Assembly: GCF_039645565.1 (NCBI RefSeq)
Contig: NZ_CP147914.1
Span: 248,001-312,000 of the forward strand
Direction of reading: 5' to 3'
DNA: 64,000 nucleotides
Origin: Sulfurimonas sp. HSL1-2
GTDB lineage: Bacteria; Campylobacterota; Campylobacteria; Campylobacterales; Sulfurimonadaceae
Both the position numbers and the translations under genes were made by a program. Shown one piece after another: positions 61,021-64,000 of this stretch. The notes under the pieces were generated by a model, which had not been told where the DNA came from, ran no database searches, and was given only the letters and a program-made list of their open reading frames with translations. The first letter of the stretch is position 1, and each line of letters begins with the position of its first letter.

Positions 61021-61490
61021 TTTTCATCCTTTAACGGTGCGTTTTTGGTCGTATCGGAAGCGGCGAGCGCGACGATGCCCCCTTTGAGCACCTGCACGTT
61101 CTTGATTCCGATCATCTTCAGCCCCATGGCCGCCATCGTCGCTCTACTTCCGGAGTAGCAGACGATGACGATCGGGCGGTCAGTGGGGAGGGCGTCGAGG
61201 TTCGGTTTTTCGAACAGATGCTCGACGGGGACGTGTCTGGAGCCTGCACCGCCCAGACCGACGACGGAGGCTTCCCCGTCGGTCCGGATGTCGAGCAGGA
61301 GCATCGGTTTGGCTTCGCGCAGCATCTTCATGACGTCGTCGGCTTTGACGAAGAGCGTCGATTCTGCACACGCCTTTTGGGTCATATGGGAGAAGAAGCC
61401 GTTGAACTCTGCGGCCTTGGCAGTGTCATAGGCAAAGGCCGAAGTGGTCAGTGCCGCAGCTGCGATCAGGGTCAATATGGATTTATTCAT
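61017..61490 (-). CDS. Periplasmic rhodanese-like sulfurtransferase
   Basis: A 157-residue exported rhodanese. It has a signal peptide (about 1-20, MNKSILTLIAAAALTTSAFA) and a rhodanese domain with LLLDIRTDGEASVVGLGGAGSRHVPVEHLF and active-site Cys111 in VIVCYSGSRATMAA. It would carry or transfer persulfide sulfur in the periplasm. AAGGTGGTGTAA precedes the ATG. It is the first gene of the rhodanese-NifX-NifX-DUF4492 unit that leads to cydAB. Confidence 0.92.
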   Translation of the reverse strand: MNKSILTLIAAAALTTSAFAYDTAKAAEFNGFFSHMTQKACAESTLFVKADDVMKMLREAKPMLLLDIRTDGEASVVGLGGAGSRHVPVEHLFEKPNLDALPTDRPIVIVCYSGSRATMAAMGLKMIGIKNVQVLKGGIVALAASDTTKNAPLKDEK

Positions 61491-61532
61491 TTACACCACC
61501 TTATAAAAAAGATCTGACAGCATTATAATACC

Positions 61533-61571
61533 TGACGATTAAACCAAAATAAAAATATAGTTTTATCGTCA
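61533..61571. promoter_or_regulatory. Operator-like element B, 12-base inverted repeat at the rhodanese promoter
   Basis: TGACGATTAAAC (61533-61544) and the inverse of TGACGATAAAAC (61560-61571) match at 11 of 12 positions around a 15-base spacer. On the minus strand a TATAAT -10 box (61527-61522) begins 5 bases after it. The element agrees with the one at 4582-4620 at 31 of 39 positions, and both end 41-42 bases before a gene start. Confidence 0.65.
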
Positions 61572-61619
61572 TTTGAGAGTGGTTTTCAATTGGATGAGAC
61601 GATTTCGTATGGTGCGGTA

Positions 61620-62432
61620 TCAGCGGTAGTAGGCGGAAAAGAGCGTGTAGAGTTCGGGGTAGTGCTGCTCGAAAGCGTCGGGCTGCATAAAGTAGCGTTC
61701 GGAAGCGACGGCAAAAAACTCGGCCATGTCCGTGGCCGCGTAGGTGCCGAGGAGCTGCTGCTTTTCGTTCAGATGGCCGTGGTCGGCGGCGTTCCTGAGG
61801 TGACTGAACTCCCGGGTCAGATGATGCTCCCATTGGGGGGCGAGCTCCTTTGGGAGCAGCGGAAGCCCGTCGGTCAGCCCGTCCTCGAAGTCCAGGAGAT
61901 GGGCGAATTCGTGAATGACGACGTTGTATTCGGAGGGGTGGTAGGCCTCGGCTTCCACGTCGGGCCAGGCGAAGACGACGGTGTCGTGGGAGGATTGCCC
62001 GTCCAGCACCGAGCGCTGTTCGGAGACGATTCCGCCGTGTTCGTGAAACTCGTCGACGAGGAAACCGTCCGCGTAGATGATGATGCCGCCCAGTGTCGGG
62101 TAGTCGTAGGATTCGGGGCGGTGGCGCACCATCATGCAGGCGTAGAAGGCGATGAGGACTTTCATCTCCTCCGTGACCTCGATCCCGACCCCGCTGAAGG
62201 GCTTCGTGTGGACAAAGCGCAGGACGGCGCGTTCGATCTTCCGGCGGGCTTCATTTTCCAGCTGCGGGTAGTGGAGCGTCCGCTCCAGGTAACGTCGCCA
62301 CTGTTCGGGAAAAGGCATGGTACGCAGGGTTTCCAGTAGCCTGCTTTGCCGGCGGCTTCGATAAAAGGAGATGAAGGCCCAGATCAGAAAAAGTAAAAAA
62401 AAGATGGATAAAAGCGCGAGAGGATACGTCAT
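61620..62432 (-). CDS. mtfA: MtfA-like zinc metallopeptidase (M90 family)
   Basis: A 270-residue protein with an N-terminal membrane helix (MTYPLALLSIFFLLFLIWAFISFY) and the zinc motif HEFAH at 174-178, then a Glu/Asp-rich region with FFAVASERYFMQPDAF. In E. coli MtfA regulates the glucose PTS via Mlc, but here the role is unknown. The ATG at 62432 is preferred since the helix begins there. An in-frame GTG at 62468 is an alternative, and no clear ribosome site fits either. Confidence 0.85.
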   Translation of the reverse strand: MTYPLALLSIFFLLFLIWAFISFYRSRRQSRLLETLRTMPFPEQWRRYLERTLHYPQLENEARRKIERAVLRFVHTKPFSGVGIEVTEEMKVLIAFYACMMVRHRPESYDYPTLGGIIIYADGFLVDEFHEHGGIVSEQRSVLDGQSSHDTVVFAWPDVEAEAYHPSEYNVVIHEFAHLLDFEDGLTDGLPLLPKELAPQWEHHLTREFSHLRNAADHGHLNEKQQLLGTYAATDMAEFFAVASERYFMQPDAFEQHYPELYTLFSAYYR

Positions 62433-62549
62433 GGTATGCGCCCATTCGTTGGAGCAAACGGCCAACACTCCAGGGAGGCCGTCTGATAGTGCAATCTTAA
62501 CACAGCTTGCTTAGGCAGGTCTGAGGGGTACAGGCCCTCTGCGGACGGC

Positions 62550-63260
62550 TTAAGCATCGGCGGGAGAACGCAGGTCGATGAGGCGCGCATCCGGGATCTG
62601 CTTTTGGATGATCCAGCCGGCGAGGTCGAACCATGCCACCCCGCTGGCGAGGATCTCCGAATCGGCGGTGACGGCGACGCCGCCGCACCGTTTCACCTTG
62701 GCATCGACCTCGTCGGCCGTGAGCGCCTCCATCGGGACCGAGAGCCTGCGCGCGGTACCGTTGACGAGGGCGGCCACTCTTCCGCTGTTGGAAACGGGTC
62801 GGTCGAAGAGCCATTGCGCTTCGGCGATCCCGGCCTTTTTGAGCGAAGTTGCGGCGAGAACGATGGCATCCTCGGTCTCGGCCCGCAGGGCATAAGAGCC
62901 GTGGATATTGGCGATATCGCGGTAACAGCCGTCCGTCCCGATGAGGATGATGCCGCCGCCCAGCGCCGTTTCGAGGGTGATGAGCAGGTTGAAGCCGTCG
63001 ATGCAGAGTGTTTTGCCCCGCAGCGCCCCGAACGCCAAGGGGGTGTTACGCACCGCGCCGTCACCGGCGGTGTGCACGATGGCGAGCCGTTCGCGCTCGA
63101 CGAGCTGGAAATGGTTGCCGACCAGCGTCAGGGCGGCCTTGGTGCTGTAGCCGCGCCGCAGCAGCCACGAGAGGTCGCCGACCGCCTGCCGCAGCACGGC
63201 AAGCCGCTCCGGATCGAAAAAGAGGGTGTCTTCGGGGGCCAATCCACGATGTTTGCGCAT
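62550..63260 (-). CDS. DUF434 domain protein
   Basis: A 236-residue protein whose first part (MRKHRGLAPEDTLFFDPERLAVLRQAVGDLSWLLRRGYSTKAALTLVGNHFQLVERERLAI) is the DUF434 domain. A second domain carries TLCIDGFNLLITLETALGGGIILIGTDGCYRDIANIHGSY, possibly the DUF5616 domain. The stretches CIDGFN and GTDG with acidic residues recall nuclease-like active sites, but no activity is known. AGAGGT before the ATG is a modest ribosome site. It is divergent from rnz. Confidence 0.85.
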   Translation of the reverse strand: MRKHRGLAPEDTLFFDPERLAVLRQAVGDLSWLLRRGYSTKAALTLVGNHFQLVERERLAIVHTAGDGAVRNTPLAFGALRGKTLCIDGFNLLITLETALGGGIILIGTDGCYRDIANIHGSYALRAETEDAIVLAATSLKKAGIAEAQWLFDRPVSNSGRVAALVNGTARRLSVPMEALTADEVDAKVKRCGGVAVTADSEILASGVAWFDLAGWIIQKQIPDARLIDLRSPADA

Positions 63261-63292
63261 ATAAGGGTACCTCTGGAAACCCTATATTGTAC

Positions 63293-63298
63293 TATACT
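63293..63298 (+). promoter_or_regulatory. -10 box TATACT exactly 6 nt before the rnz ATG
   Basis: TATACT is followed by six bases and the ATG at 63305. No Shine-Dalgarno sequence is present and the protein begins with the first fold strand, so the start is firm. A leaderless mRNA is predicted. Confidence 0.65.
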
Positions 63299-63304
63299 AT
63301 CCGT

Positions 63305-64000
63305 ATGAAACTGACCTTCCTTGGAACGAGCGCGGGGAAACCGACGAAGGAGCGCAACGTCACGGCGCTGGCGCTTCAGATGGAGCAGGACCCGCAGTGG
63401 TACCTCTTCGACTGCGGGGAGGGGACGCAGCACCAGCTGCTGCGTACGCACCCCTCCGTCGGAAAACTGGCCGCGATTTTCATCACCCACATGCACGGCG
63501 ACCATATCTTCGGGCTGCCGGGGCTGCTGGCCTCAAAACGGATGGACCGGGCCTTCCGGCCGCTGCGGATCTACGGCCCCAGGGGAATTGCCGCGTTCAT
63601 CAACTGCTTCATGCAGACCGATGCCGACTACCTGGGGTACGATCTGCAGATCATCGAGTACGCTGCGGGGGAACAGTTTGTCTTTGACCGCTTCCGCGTC
63701 ACCGTTTTGCCGCTGGTGCACTCCATCGAGAGCCATGCCTTCCTGATCAAGGAGAACGACACCGCCAACCGGCTCGACGAGGCGAAGCTGCGCCGTGACG
63801 GGCTGGAACCTTCATCGCTTTACGGCGAGCTGAAAAGGGGTCTGACCGTCACCCATGCGGGGCGGGTCTACGAACCGCAGGCGTACATGCTGCAGCCGGT
63901 GCGTGGACGTTCACTCCTTATCGCCGGCGATAATGCGGAGCCTGCCGTGCTGGGCGCGGCACTGGAGGGGCTCGACCTTCTGGTGCACGAATGCACCTAT
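63305..64000 (+). CDS. rnz: Ribonuclease Z, 5' part (3' end outside window)
   Basis: RNase Z processes the 3' ends of tRNA precursors. The start MKLTFLGTSAGKPTKERNVTAL and the metal motif THMHGDH (His62, His64, Asp66, His67) are typical, followed by GLPGLLASKRMDRAFRPLRIYGP. The last readable part ends LLVHECTY, where the family continues with further metal ligands, so about a quarter of the protein is missing. It is divergent from the DUF434 gene. Confidence 0.95.
   Translation, partial: MKLTFLGTSAGKPTKERNVTALALQMEQDPQWYLFDCGEGTQHQLLRTHPSVGKLAAIFITHMHGDHIFGLPGLLASKRMDRAFRPLRIYGPRGIAAFINCFMQTDADYLGYDLQIIEYAAGEQFVFDRFRVTVLPLVHSIESHAFLIKENDTANRLDEAKLRRDGLEPSSLYGELKRGLTVTHAGRVYEPQAYMLQPVRGRSLLIAGDNAEPAVLGAALEGLDLLVHECTY

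Overview
The window looks like a chromosomal segment of a sulfur-metabolising Campylobacterota bacterium, probably Sulfurimonas-like. The grounds are a sulfide:quinone oxidoreductase-like flavoprotein, a periplasmic rhodanese, a DUF4492 gene upstream of cytochrome bd oxidase genes, a Fur/PerR protein beside a di-heme cytochrome c peroxidase, and GC-rich coding DNA with AT-rich promoters that have good -10 boxes and poor -35 boxes. The genus is inference. I saw no rRNA, tRNA, CRISPR array, insertion sequence or prophage, and no gene-free stretch longer than 300 bases.

Layout. 1-9.6 kb: the 3' end of purA, a membrane GGDEF/EAL protein, the SQR-like flavoprotein, msrA with two small membrane proteins, a BFD-like ferredoxin with hemD, perR opposite a cytochrome c peroxidase, and two small genes. 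9.7-16.1 kb: a minus-strand MoxR-DUF58-DUF4381-BatA-BatB-TPR-BatD operon (Bat, aerotolerance type). 16.2-21.3 kb: a LolA-like protein, a beta-barrel protein and an MMPL/RND exporter, opposite a TetR gene with a clear operator. 21.4-23.2 kb: a hypothetical gene, a 39-codon peptide gene with its own terminator, and an extremely Asp-rich lipoprotein. 23.2-36 kb: three export systems (an ABC-2 pair; TetR-TolC-MFP-RND; TolC-MacA-MacB) and a DUF4405 protein. 36-40.8 kb: a lipoprotein cluster (CsgG-like, small lipoprotein, DUF4810, DUF799), a patatin lipase and an OmpA-type protein. 40.8-55.8 kb: an amidoligase/glutamine amidotransferase pair, a double CDGSH protein, an unknown 388-residue protein, pcm, a PAS protein, MFS, dgkA, a ferritin-like protein, a beta-CASP RNase, ppsA, a TOBE protein, a DUF4010 transporter, a LOG protein, an EI24 protein and a deoxyribosyltransferase. 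56-61.6 kb: rhodanese, two NifX-type proteins, DUF4492, cydA, cydB, a CydX-sized peptide and a two-gene permease. 61.6-64 kb: mtfA, a DUF434 gene and the 5' part of rnz.

Two signals cut across gene boundaries. First, nine genes have a -10 hexamer only 6-8 bases (mostly exactly 6) before the ATG and no Shine-Dalgarno sequence, which predicts leaderless mRNAs. Second, a 39-base element with inverted-repeat ends (TGACGATAAAAC half-sites) lies at the same distance upstream of the SQR-like gene and of the rhodanese operon leading to cytochrome bd. This suggests one regulator that links reactive-sulfur handling to a sulfide-tolerant oxidase.
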